NCBI GenBank assembly: GCA_035627375.1
Contig: DASPLX010000043.1
Span: 62,001-126,000 of the forward strand
DNA length: 64,000 bases
DNA from: DASPLX01 sp035627375
GTDB lineage: Bacteria > Pseudomonadota > Gammaproteobacteria > Burkholderiales > Burkholderiaceae_D
Direction of reading: 5' to 3'
Below, in pieces: positions 17,315-24,435 of this stretch. The position numbers and the translations under genes are program-made. The notes beneath the pieces were generated by a model. The model had not been told where the DNA came from, did not search any database, and worked only from the letters and a program-made list of their open reading frames with translations. Position 1 is the first letter of the stretch. Each line of letters opens with the position of its first letter.

Positions 17315-17671
17315 TCATTGCTCGTAGCAGGGCGCCAGGCTGCGCACTTCGACGGTGCACCATTCGGCCGCCGGGCAGAGGGCGGCCAGGCTGATGGCAT
17401 CCTCCCGCGACTTGCAATCGAGGAGAAAGAAGCCGCCGATCATTTCCTTCGCCTCGGCGAACGGGCCATCCGTGACGCGGGGCTTGCCGTCGCGCACCTG
17501 GACGCGTACGGCGCCGGAGTGGGAAGCGAGCGACTCGGCGCCCAGCAACACCCCCTTGGACCGCAAGTCGTCGGCGAACCGCAACATCCGGTCGTAGACG
17601 GCGCGGCCCTCGGCTTCCGTGCGCGAGCGGCGTTGTTCGGTCGGTTCCACGATCAAAAGCATGTAGGGCAT
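17315..17671 (-). CDS. DGPF/YCII-domain protein
   Basis: 118 residues with CGGAGGAC before the ATG. Start MPYMLLIVEPTEQRRSRTEAEG, signature RVTDGPFAEAKEMIGGFFLLD. It is the first gene of the four-gene minus-strand ECF42 set, 139 bp upstream of its paralogue. Confidence 0.9.
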   Translation of the reverse strand: MPYMLLIVEPTEQRRSRTEAEGRAVYDRMLRFADDLRSKGVLLGAESLASHSGAVRVQVRDGKPRVTDGPFAEAKEMIGGFFLLDCKSREDAISLAALCPAAEWCTVEVRSLAPCYEQ

Positions 17672-17736
17672 GAGTCCTCCGTCGGCGATGGCCGGTTTTC
17701 GAAACCGTATTTATAAACCACGGCGCCGGTTTCGTC

Positions 17737-18207
17737 TCATGCCGCCGCACTCGGCGGCGTCATTGCCAGCAATCGTTTCCGCAAGGCCTTGGCGCAGGCA
17801 TCGTCCAGGGCTGTTTCCGGATTCACATAAAACAGGAAATCGCAATTCCGCGAAAACAGCGGCGGGCAGTCGTCCACCGCGACGAAGGGTTCGCTTTGGC
17901 GCCCGGCCTCGCTCAGCCAGCGGCGGATTTCGCATTCTCGCCGCGCCTCGGTGTCGACGGGAAATATCGGCGTCGTACCGACGATGCGCGGCGCGATGTC
18001 GGGAGAAAAGAACCCGCGCAGGGCCTGCAGCGGATTTGTTTCGCGCCACGCCGAGCTGATCACGATCTCGACTTGGGGAAATTCGCGCATGATCTGCTCG
18101 AACAGGGGCACGCACGAGAAATCTCCTTGCTCCTGGCGGCGGCAAAGCGCAACGGCCGACACGCATTCCGGATGCAACACGCCGTCGAAGTCGAGAAAGA
18201 GGATCAT
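17737..18207 (-). CDS. HAD-like phosphatase-domain protein
   Basis: 156 residues from the ATG at 18207; an in-frame ATG at 18234 adds nine residues. It opens with HAD motif I, MILFLDFDGVLHPE (nucleophile D and D+2). VEIVISSAWRETN is motif II, and FVAVDDCPPLF the acidic motif IV. It is short, without a full cap, resembling HAD domains associated with RNA repair/Swiss-army-knife families. Substrate unknown. The ribosome site is weak. Confidence 0.75.
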   Translation of the reverse strand: MILFLDFDGVLHPECVSAVALCRRQEQGDFSCVPLFEQIMREFPQVEIVISSAWRETNPLQALRGFFSPDIAPRIVGTTPIFPVDTEARRECEIRRWLSEAGRQSEPFVAVDDCPPLFSRNCDFLFYVNPETALDDACAKALRKRLLAMTPPSAAA

Positions 18208-18324
18208 GGCAAACCGCTCTAGTCTTGGGGTCATGTCAATGCAATTGTCGAAACGCGAGAATATTTATTCAGCCGCTCTCGTCATGACGATACGCTTTCA
18301 TTTCAGTTCAATTCCTCGGACCCG

Positions 18325-18444
18325 CCGGCGTCCATCCTGAGAGGCGACAGCGAGAAAATCTTTGCCGCCGGTTGCGACGGCTATATCACCAAGCCCATCG
18401 GCATCGATGTCTTCCTGAAGGAGATCGAAAGCGCTTTGCGTTGA
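18325..18444 (+). pseudogene. Remnant of a response-regulator receiver domain
   Basis: The plus-strand frame reads ...RGDSEKIFAAGCDGYITKP then IGIDVFLKEIESALR and stops at 18444. This is the last third of a REC domain (conserved Lys-Pro of the KP motif in ITKP). The phospho-acceptor half and a start codon are missing. The upstream frame (18301-18330) does not resemble REC. It looks like a decayed gene end. Confidence 0.6.
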
Positions 18445-18631
18445 CTGATGCCCGCCGTGAGAACCGATTCGCCTCGACCACGACGCGATTCCGCCCGTGC
18501 TGTTCGGCGCGATGGAGCGCCCGGTCCGCCGCTTGGATCGGCATGGCCGGCGCATTCTCGCGCTCCGGGCGCAGGGCGGCGACGCCGATGCTGACCGCCA
18601 CGATGCCGTGATTCGAGCGCGCATGCTCCAT
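18386..18631 (-). pseudogene. Remnant of a GGDEF (diguanylate cyclase) domain
   Basis: The minus-strand frame encodes GIVAVSIGVAALRPERE, PIQAADRALHRAEQHGRNRV and VVEA, the C-terminal portion of a GGDEF domain. The GGDEF motif itself and the N-terminal half are gone; a stop lies a few codons upstream of the first ATG. It overlaps the REC remnant tail-to-tail, suggesting two truncated signalling genes. Confidence 0.6.
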
Positions 18632-18759
18632 GCCCAGGCCGGATCCTCTACGCTACGATAGGTGATTCATGGCATTCCGGCAATTCGATACTTCCGCCGG
18701 AAACCGGGGGGTTGGGGAATTGACGAATCCCTGCTAAGTTAGCCGACCGTATTGGCCGG

Positions 18760-18925
18760 CTAGAGGCTGTTATGCACTCAAACAGGGAGCACGCAGCCTC
18801 GGATGCCGGCCGAATGCAAGGCGCGGCGACGCGTCGTAGCGGTGCTACGGCAAGGAGCCGCAACACGGCAGGCGGCCGGTTTCCGGGACTGCGTGCCCCC
18901 TGTTTGAGTGCATAACAGCCTCTAG
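18760..18925. repeat. Palindromic element, long copy (166 bp)
   Basis: Two 37-bp arms (18760-18796 and 18889-18925) are inverted repeats with one mismatch, starting CTAGAGGCTGTTATGCACTC. The ~92-bp centre holds further short inverted repeats (CCGGCCG / CGGCCGG). The outermost bases are CTAG. It ends 20 bp before the start of the DUF2235 gene. A shorter relative lies at 21962-22027. It is MITE- or REP-like; no open frame inside. Confidence 0.8.
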
Positions 18926-18945
18926 AGACGGCGGACGAGGAGACC

Positions 18946-20763
18946 ATGACGACAGCGCAAGCGACTTCCAGGCACAGGCAATTGATCATCTGCTGCGACG
19001 GCACCGACAATACCCTGACGGGCGGAATCCGGGACACCAATGTCTTGAAGCTGACGGCGCTGCTCGATCCCGATGCCAACGACCAGTTGCTGTTCTACGA
19101 CCCCGGCGTCGGCGTGGCCGACCAGATGCCGGCGACCGGTTACTGGGACGCCTTCACCCGCAAATGGGAGCGCTTGCAAGGCATTTCCTCCGGCAAGGGC
19201 GTCTATGAAAACATCAGCAGCGCCTATGAATTCCTGGTGCGGAACTACCGCGAAGGCGACCAGATCTTCCTGTTCGGATTCTCGCGCGGCGCCTTCACCG
19301 CGCGTTGCGTGGCCGGCATGGTCAACCTGTTCGGCATCATCCGCCAGGAAAACGTCGCCTTGATCGGGACCATGATCAATGTCTACTTCTCGAAACGCGA
19401 GGGCGGACGGTGCGACAAGGGCGGCAAGGGCGGCGAAGACGTCAAGCACGGCAAGCGGAAGCACCGCAAGCGGAGCCGGCACGATGTGGCGCACGAGATC
19501 CGCGAGCGTTTCACCAGCCGCGCCGGGCGCGACGCCTGGATCCATTTCATCGGCGTATGGGACACGGTGGCCTCGGTCGGCATGCCCCTGATCGGCGCCG
19601 CGATCACCAGCGACGGCTATACCACGGGCAAGCGCTTCCGCCATATCCGTCATGCGCTGTCGCTCGACGAGAACCGTTCGAGTTTCCGGCCGCGCTTGTA
19701 TTGGGAAGGCAATCACGATGATCCGGAAACCGGGCGCTCGCTGCAACAGCTATGGTTTCGCGGCGTCCATAGCGACGTCGGCGGCGGCTACCGCGGCGCC
19801 CGGCTGGCGGTGGCGGACGAATGCCGCCTGTCCGACGAAACGTTGCGCTGGATGGTGACCGAAGCCGTCGGCAAGGATCTGCGCCTGGCGCGCTCCCTCG
19901 ACGGCCTCGTCGGCGATCCGGAGCGGGACCGGCGCGCCGTCGTGGTCCACAACGAAGCGCTTGCCGCGCCGTGGTGGGGCGGCATCTCGCGGCTTGCGGT
20001 GCGCAGCCAGCAACTGCCGCCCGAAGCCTGGCGCACGCCCATGCCCGGCGCGGTGCCTTACCGGCCGGTGCAGGCCGTCGCGCCGAGCGCAACGCTGCCG
20101 GCCGTCATCAAGCAGCCCGGCCCGCGCGCCTGGCACCAGTTTTTCGTCGCCCTGGCCGCCGTCATCGTGTTCTACGTCCTGGCCGCCGTCTGCGGCGATG
20201 CCGCGTTGACCGGAAAGTTGCGTCCTTTCGCCGCCAGCCTGACGGATGCCGGCTGGATCGTCGAGCGCGCCGTCGCGTTCGATGCCTGGCAACGCTCGCT
20301 CTGGACGTCGTTCATGGAGTTGTACCGGGCGCCGCCGCCGGCCGTGGAAGGCGTGGCCGGCGCCTTCGGCCGGCTCGGCGTGCTGCCGCTGCCGCCCGGC
20401 GATCCGCGCATTGCCTACGGCGCATGGGCCATCGTCTGGGATATCGGCTTGATCGCCGCCTATTCGTGGCTGCTCGGCTTTGCCGGCGTGCGGCTGTTCG
20501 CCCGGCGGGCCGGGCTGCGGAGCGTCGGCCAGTCCGGCGATTACCTGTTGTTCCTGCTCGGCACGCTGCCCTGGGCAACCGTCATGGCCGACTTGACGGA
20601 AGACGCCGCCACGCTGCTCATGTACATCACGACATCGCACGGATTGCCCTTCCTGCCGTGGCTGGCCGCGATCGTCATGGCGTGCGCGAACCCGGTCAAA
20701 CTCGTTTGCCTGGGATCGACCTTGCTGGTCTTCATGGCCGCTCGCGCTCTGCCGGCGCGCTAA
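18946..20763 (+). CDS. DUF2235 lipase-like protein with C-terminal membrane segments (Tle1-type candidate)
   Basis: 605 residues with GAGGAG before the ATG. N-terminal alpha/beta hydrolase: LIICCDGTDNTL, nucleophile GFSRGA with S113, acid in GVWDTVA (D206), histidine in RGVHSDVGGGY (H275). The region ~150-180 is very basic (KHGKRKHRKRSRH). The last ~200 residues hold several hydrophobic stretches (FFVALAAVIVFYVLAAV and others). DUF2235 proteins include T6SS phospholipase effectors of the Tle1 family. Here the gene is on the opposite strand, 3.7 kb beyond the last T6SS-associated gene, so effector status is a guess. Confidence 0.75.
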   Translation: MTTAQATSRHRQLIICCDGTDNTLTGGIRDTNVLKLTALLDPDANDQLLFYDPGVGVADQMPATGYWDAFTRKWERLQGISSGKGVYENISSAYEFLVRNYREGDQIFLFGFSRGAFTARCVAGMVNLFGIIRQENVALIGTMINVYFSKREGGRCDKGGKGGEDVKHGKRKHRKRSRHDVAHEIRERFTSRAGRDAWIHFIGVWDTVASVGMPLIGAAITSDGYTTGKRFRHIRHALSLDENRSSFRPRLYWEGNHDDPETGRSLQQLWFRGVHSDVGGGYRGARLAVADECRLSDETLRWMVTEAVGKDLRLARSLDGLVGDPERDRRAVVVHNEALAAPWWGGISRLAVRSQQLPPEAWRTPMPGAVPYRPVQAVAPSATLPAVIKQPGPRAWHQFFVALAAVIVFYVLAAVCGDAALTGKLRPFAASLTDAGWIVERAVAFDAWQRSLWTSFMELYRAPPPAVEGVAGAFGRLGVLPLPPGDPRIAYGAWAIVWDIGLIAAYSWLLGFAGVRLFARRAGLRSVGQSGDYLLFLLGTLPWATVMADLTEDAATLLMYITTSHGLPFLPWLAAIVMACANPVKLVCLGSTLLVFMAARALPAR

Positions 20764-20849
20764 TAAGAGAGTCTGGCGTGTTTCATCCGGATGGATCGCT
20801 CGCATGGCGATCGCGCTCCGCCTGGATCGCGCGGATGCCGGGTGATCCA

Positions 20850-20865
20850 ACGTTACGCGTAACGT
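20850..20865. promoter_or_regulatory. Perfect 16-bp palindrome, candidate operator
   Basis: ACGTTACGCGTAACGT is identical to its reverse complement. It ends 29 bp before the start codon at 20895, in a 131-bp gap, where a repressor or MerR-type activator would act. The regulator is not identified. Confidence 0.5.
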
Positions 20866-20894
20866 AAAATTGATCCGCCAACACAGGGGAGGCC

Positions 20895-21110
20895 ATGCTT
20901 CGAACAGATACGCGGACGAAAAATCCGCCGCCGGCCAAGCCAAATGCGCGCGACGATTATCTTCGGATTCAAAAAGACTTGGCGAATCCGCCTTATTTCG
21001 TCGCCGGCCTGCCCGATGCCCGCCGGAGCGGAAAGCGCCCGGAGGCGAATTGGCTGGCGGCGGTCGTGCACGAGCATGCCCGGATCGCCGGCCGCCACGA
21101 TTACTTGTGA
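20895..21110 (+). CDS. Small hypothetical protein upstream of the DUF120-like gene
   Basis: 71 residues with a strong GGGGAGG ribosome site. The sequence (DDYLRIQKDLANPPYFVAGL, then RRSGKRPEANWLAAVVHEHAR) is soluble and slightly basic, with no recognised motif. The next gene follows after 12 bp, so the two are probably one transcript controlled at the palindrome 20850-20865. Confidence 0.55.
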   Translation: MLRTDTRTKNPPPAKPNARDDYLRIQKDLANPPYFVAGLPDARRSGKRPEANWLAAVVHEHARIAGRHDYL

Positions 21111-21122
21111 CAGAGGCGAGCC

Positions 21123-21542
21123 ATGGAAGAATGGATCCCGGGAATCGTCGTAAGAGGCCACGGCGTCGCCAGCGGAGCGAGCGGGGACCGGCGTTTCCCC
21201 GGCGGCACGATCCGCCTGCAAAAGCCGTTCTTCCAATCGCGCGGGATCGACTTGTCGGCCTATTGGCCCGGCACGGTCAATATCGACCTGGCGCCGGTCG
21301 AACCGGTGCCGCGCCATCCGCTATTCGATGAAAGAGTCGCCTGGTTCGACGGCGTGGAGGAACGCTTCATCCTGTCGCCCGCGGAGATCGAGATCCGGGG
21401 AAGGCGGTTCGCCGGCCTGTGGTATTACCCGCATCCGGAGACCAAGCCGGAGCATTTCCAAGCCGCCACGGTGGTCGAATTGCTGCTGCCCTGGATCGAC
21501 GGACTGGCGGCCGGCGACATCGTCGCTGTCCGTCTTCCCTGA
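21123..21542 (+). CDS. DUF120-like protein (CTP-dependent riboflavin kinase fold), tentative
   Basis: 139 residues. Pattern GHGVASGASGDRRFP, then LSAYWPGTVNIDLAPV, then HPETKPEHFQAATVVELL and GDIVAVRLP. It follows the order of motifs in archaeal CTP-dependent riboflavin kinases (GxGxA...PGTxNxxL...TK...H...VEL...GDxVxV). A bacterial member beside a 71-residue gene could be a diverged nucleotide- or flavin-binding protein. Homology was judged by eye only; kinase activity is not implied. Confidence 0.5.
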   Translation: MEEWIPGIVVRGHGVASGASGDRRFPGGTIRLQKPFFQSRGIDLSAYWPGTVNIDLAPVEPVPRHPLFDERVAWFDGVEERFILSPAEIEIRGRRFAGLWYYPHPETKPEHFQAATVVELLLPWIDGLAAGDIVAVRLP

Positions 21543-21646
21543 AGAGCGAGATCGACACACCCGCGCGCCTCCCGCCTGCGAAAGACTTGCCAAGCGGATG
21601 CAAGCTCGCGTACCTTGGGAGCCGCGCGCTCCATGGAATCCTCGCC

Positions 21647-21965
21647 ATGATTCTCACGCACATGAAGCATGCCGCCGTCGCGTTTTTCCTGGGAATCATG
21701 TGCTTCGCCGCCGGCCGCGAAATCATAGTCCACGACTATCATCTCCATCGTCAGCCGTTCGACCTACATCTTTCTCCTGAAGAGCAATCCGGAACGGGAG
21801 AGCGCGTTCCATGTCGCGAAGGAACCGGAGGAACACTTCGAGCGCCGCTTCCTGGTGCCGAAATCGATGGCGGATAGTCATGCCTATCTCGGCAATCTGC
21901 TGACCGACCTGGACCGGGACCCGGAACGGTTGCGCGTCCTGGCGCGCTACGGTCTGCGGCGCTAG
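21647..21965 (+). pseudogene. Broken gene, two frames, ending inside a palindromic element
   Basis: Frame A begins at ATG 21647 (MKHAAVAFFLGIMCFAAGR..., one hydrophobic segment) and drifts into an unlikely tail ending at 21877. Frame B is open from 21729 to TAG 21963-21965, lacks a start, and has good coding bias (FLLKSNPERESAFHVAKEPE, then LVPKSMADSHAYLGNLL, then DLDRDPERLRVLARYG). Frame A's bias is good before ~21720 and frame B's after ~21750, as if one gene suffered a frameshift. The stop TAG is part of the CTAG end of the palindrome at 21962. Function unknown. Confidence 0.45.
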
Positions 21966-22027
21966 AGGCTGTTATGAACTCAAACAGGGGGCACGCAGCC
22001 CCTGTTTGAGTTCATAACAGCCTCTAG
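21962..22027. repeat. Palindromic element, short copy (66 bp)
   Basis: A perfect 29-bp inverted repeat (21962-21990 and 21999-22027) around the 8-nt loop GCACGCAG. The arms match the outer arms of the element at 18760-18925 except that GCACTC/GAGTGC is GAACTC/GAGTTC here. Both arms changed together, so pairing is kept. The internal ~100 bp of the long copy are absent. Confidence 0.8.
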
Positions 22028-22117
22028 GCTTCGTTGGCGATCCGATATGATGTTCTGCTCAGGATTTGCGTGGATAATGTCTGCTTGTCGTATTCAATGT
22101 CTTTGCGAGGCGGCTCG

Positions 22118-22654
22118 ATGGCGAAATTCGGTTTCCTGTTGGTTCTCGCGCTTTTCGGCGCGCTCATGTTCATTGCCGGCACGATGGCGCCGAAATCGTT
22201 CGGCGAGACCATTCATGCGACGCTCGCCGCGGCGAAGAACCAGGTCGGCCTCGGCGCGAAGCCGGTGCCGCCCGGCGCCGCCGATGCGGCCAAGGCGCCG
22301 GCCGCCGGCGCCGATGCGGCGAACTCTCAAGCGAAGGCCGATCCGATTCCCTCCGAAAACCTCATCCTTCCCACGGTGCCGCCCGACAAGGGGCAATACG
22401 GATTGCAGCTCGGCCAGTTCGCCGATGCCGAACAGGCCAAGGAACTCAGCGGACGCATCGCGGCGCTGAAGCTGCCGACGGCGCTGCTCGACACGATCGA
22501 CCAGGCCGGCACGCGCTGGACCGTGGTCGCGGTCGGTCCCTATGGCAGTCCGGACGAGGCGCGGGCGATCCGCATCCAGATCGCCCGCGCGCTCGGCTTC
22601 GCGGAGGCCATGCCGTTGATCCTCATGCCTGCGCCGCCCAAGCCGAAGGCCTGA
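22118..22654 (+). CDS. SPOR-domain inner-membrane protein
   Basis: 178 residues from the ATG at 22118, chosen because GAGG lies 9 nt upstream and the product then opens with a membrane segment (KFGFLLVLALFGALMFIAG). An Ala/Pro linker (~50-100) leads to a SPOR domain (~110-175; YGLQLGQFADAEQAKELSGR, then TRWTVVAVGPYGSPDEARAI). SPOR domains bind denuded septal peptidoglycan. It converges on the next gene with 19 bp between them. Confidence 0.85.
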   Translation: MAKFGFLLVLALFGALMFIAGTMAPKSFGETIHATLAAAKNQVGLGAKPVPPGAADAAKAPAAGADAANSQAKADPIPSENLILPTVPPDKGQYGLQLGQFADAEQAKELSGRIAALKLPTALLDTIDQAGTRWTVVAVGPYGSPDEARAIRIQIARALGFAEAMPLILMPAPPKPKA

Positions 22655-22673
22655 TCCGAACAGCCCGTCCGCT

Positions 22674-23651
22674 TCATTTCCCGCGCTTGCTCATGTGCGC
22701 CTCGTGCTCCTTCATGCAGGTGTCGCAGGAATTCGCCATGTTGTCGACACTGGCGCTGCGCGACCTGCCGCTGATGGTCGTCGGCGCCGGCCCGGTTCCC
22801 GCGGTCGAGGTGCCCCGCTTGCGCGCCGCCGAATAGTTGCTCAGCATGTTGCCGCGTCCGCTGATGGCGGGATTCATCATCTCGATCAGCGCATCGGGCG
22901 GCGGGATCTGCTCGCGTCCGACCGGGGACGGCAGGTAGTCCGGCCCGCGGGCGAGACTATGGGCGACGTGGGCCGCGCGCTTGGCGGCGCAGATGTTGGC
23001 GTCGCTCTGCGCGAAGACGTCGGTCACCCGGGTCTCTTCGAGCCGGCCGGTCCAATGCCCGGATTGCCCGACGCTATCGTAATGCTTCTGCAGGTCCAGC
23101 ATCCGCTGCTCCACCGCGCGGGTGTGCCCCATCTTGCTGCTCTGGCCGGAAAAGCCGACGCCGATATGGCCGCCGACGCTGGCGACCCCGATCTGTCCGA
23201 CCTGCTCGGGCCTTTCGCCGCGCGCCACTTTCTCGCGGATGATCTCGTCCTGCGCTTCTTCCGCCATGCTGGCGGCGAAACGCATCGCGTTGACTTCGCG
23301 TATGCCGACCGGAGCGAGCGCATTCATGTGCCTGGACGGCCCGGGGCCGGGAAACTGGGCGCGGCTTTCATCCAGCAAGCCTTGCCGCACGTCCAGCTCG
23401 CGCCGCGCCGCCGTGCCGACGTGCCCGCCGTCGGTGCTCGCCAATCCTTGCAGGGTCTCCACCGGCAGGCGCCGCACGCTGTTGGCGCGTTGCCGCTTCA
23501 TGATCGGCTCGCCGAGAGGATTGCCCTTCGCTCCCGGGAGCGGCAAGGCGGCGTCCGGCGTGCGGCCGCGCGAAGTATGCGGCGGCAAGCCGGTCCCGCC
23601 CGGGCCGGTGCTCGATGCCGCGCTGTGTTCTCGTTTGTCGGACGCATCCAT
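22674..23651 (-). CDS. Possible deaminase-fold toxin-like protein, hypothetical
   Basis: 325 residues from the ATG at 23651 (AGGAG 8 nt upstream). Residues 1-100 are Pro/Gly/Arg-rich and low complexity. From ~115 the pattern VNAMRFAASMAEEAQDEII, then GQIGVASVGGHIGVGFSG, resembles the first helix and beta hairpin of nucleoside-deaminase-fold toxins. NICAAKRAAHVAHSLARG (C221) is where such proteins have a Cys-Ala-Glu zinc motif, here Cys-Ala-Ala, and NSCDTCM (C309, C312) could be the second zinc motif. The catalytic Glu is not evident, so it may be inactive or a chance match. It is the outermost minus-strand gene of the T6SS island. Confidence 0.45.
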   Translation of the reverse strand: MDASDKREHSAASSTGPGGTGLPPHTSRGRTPDAALPLPGAKGNPLGEPIMKRQRANSVRRLPVETLQGLASTDGGHVGTAARRELDVRQGLLDESRAQFPGPGPSRHMNALAPVGIREVNAMRFAASMAEEAQDEIIREKVARGERPEQVGQIGVASVGGHIGVGFSGQSSKMGHTRAVEQRMLDLQKHYDSVGQSGHWTGRLEETRVTDVFAQSDANICAAKRAAHVAHSLARGPDYLPSPVGREQIPPPDALIEMMNPAISGRGNMLSNYSAARKRGTSTAGTGPAPTTISGRSRSASVDNMANSCDTCMKEHEAHMSKRGK

Positions 23652-23696
23652 GTGTCGCACTCCTGGTTCATGAAATTGAATATCGACCGGGACCGC

Positions 23697-23975
23697 TCAG
23701 CCGAAGCGTCCCTTGTAGCGGCTTTCGCCTTGCCAGCCGGCCTCGCCATAGCTGTGAACGAAATGGATCCGCACCTGCGCGAAGCCCGGGCTGGTGAAAT
23801 AGACGAGGGCGGTCGCGTCCTGCTTGTCGCGCGTGATGAACCAGCGCTCGTCGCCGTGCGCCAGTCCCCAGCTGTTCACGCGATGCACGAGCAAGTCCGC
23901 CATGCCGCGGTCGGCGACGATGGCGACGCGGACGTCGGCATCGCCCATCGACGAGGTTTGATAGATTCTGGCCAT
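23697..23975 (-). CDS. DUF6150-like small protein
   Basis: 92 residues from the ATG at 23975. The sequence (MARIYQTSSMGDADVRVAIV, then MADLLVHRVNSWGLAHGDER, WFITRD, ALVYFTSPGFAQVRIHFVHS) fits a small beta-rich family that I recall as DUF6150; function unknown. It precedes the deaminase-like gene by 45 bp on the same strand, so the two may form a pair, for example toxin with partner. Confidence 0.6.
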   Translation of the reverse strand: MARIYQTSSMGDADVRVAIVADRGMADLLVHRVNSWGLAHGDERWFITRDKQDATALVYFTSPGFAQVRIHFVHSYGEAGWQGESRYKGRFG

Positions 23976-24032
23976 GGCTGCTTTTCCGCTGTTATAGTCG
24001 CTCTTCAAGAGTCCTGGGTCCGGGAGGCGCCG

Positions 24033-24386
24033 ATGATCGAAAAACTGCTGCTCGCGTTGCGCAACAATGCCCATCGGGTCGCCGTCATCAAGACCGAGAG
24101 CGGAACGCGCGAAGTCCTCGGCGTGGCGCATCCGGAAGAGCAGGACCGGCGCGCCGGCGTCCTGAAGCAGTGGGGCATCGATCCCGCGTCGCCGCGCCAG
24201 GAGCCGCCGGCGACCATCGACGAGCCGCTGCCGCAGCGCACCCAGACCATTCTTTCCTACCGCCTCGATCCCGCGCTGCGCCGTCGCATCGACACCGGCA
24301 TCGGCGAACCGGCGGATTCCCGCGTGCGCAATCGACCCGGCAAGAAGGACGAGGCGAATTTGCGCGGCGAAAACAACGAAACCTGA
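24033..24386 (+). CDS. Small hypothetical protein in the T6SS island
   Basis: 117 residues with GGGAGG before the ATG. Basic, charge-rich (IEKLLLALRNNAHRVAVIKT, then RAGVLKQWGIDPASP, TILSYRLDPALRRRIDTG), with a disordered Arg/Lys/Asn tail. No family is recognised. It is divergent from the DUF6150-like gene (57 bp apart) and convergent with the T6SS operon, the only plus-strand gene between 22.7 and 51.9 kb. Confidence 0.6.
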   Translation: MIEKLLLALRNNAHRVAVIKTESGTREVLGVAHPEEQDRRAGVLKQWGIDPASPRQEPPATIDEPLPQRTQTILSYRLDPALRRRIDTGIGEPADSRVRNRPGKKDEANLRGENNET

Positions 24387-24435
24387 TTTCACCCGGCGTT
24401 CGATCTGTCCGCGGCGAATGTCCAGGCTAGACCGA

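Noticed and set aside
18797..18888. Centre of the long palindromic element as a small RNA or gene
   Set aside because: There is no open frame, no promoter and no terminator run; the nested inverted repeats are better explained by the element's own structure.
21962..22027. Short palindrome as a Rho-independent terminator
   Set aside because: The 29-bp stem has no T run on either side and matches a dispersed copy elsewhere, so it is treated as a repeat element.
22695..24386. A 563-codon plus-strand frame that contains the 117-residue gene at 24033
   Set aside because: Its first ~445 codons are antisense to two minus-strand genes; only the part from ATG 24033, with GGGAGG upstream, is credible.
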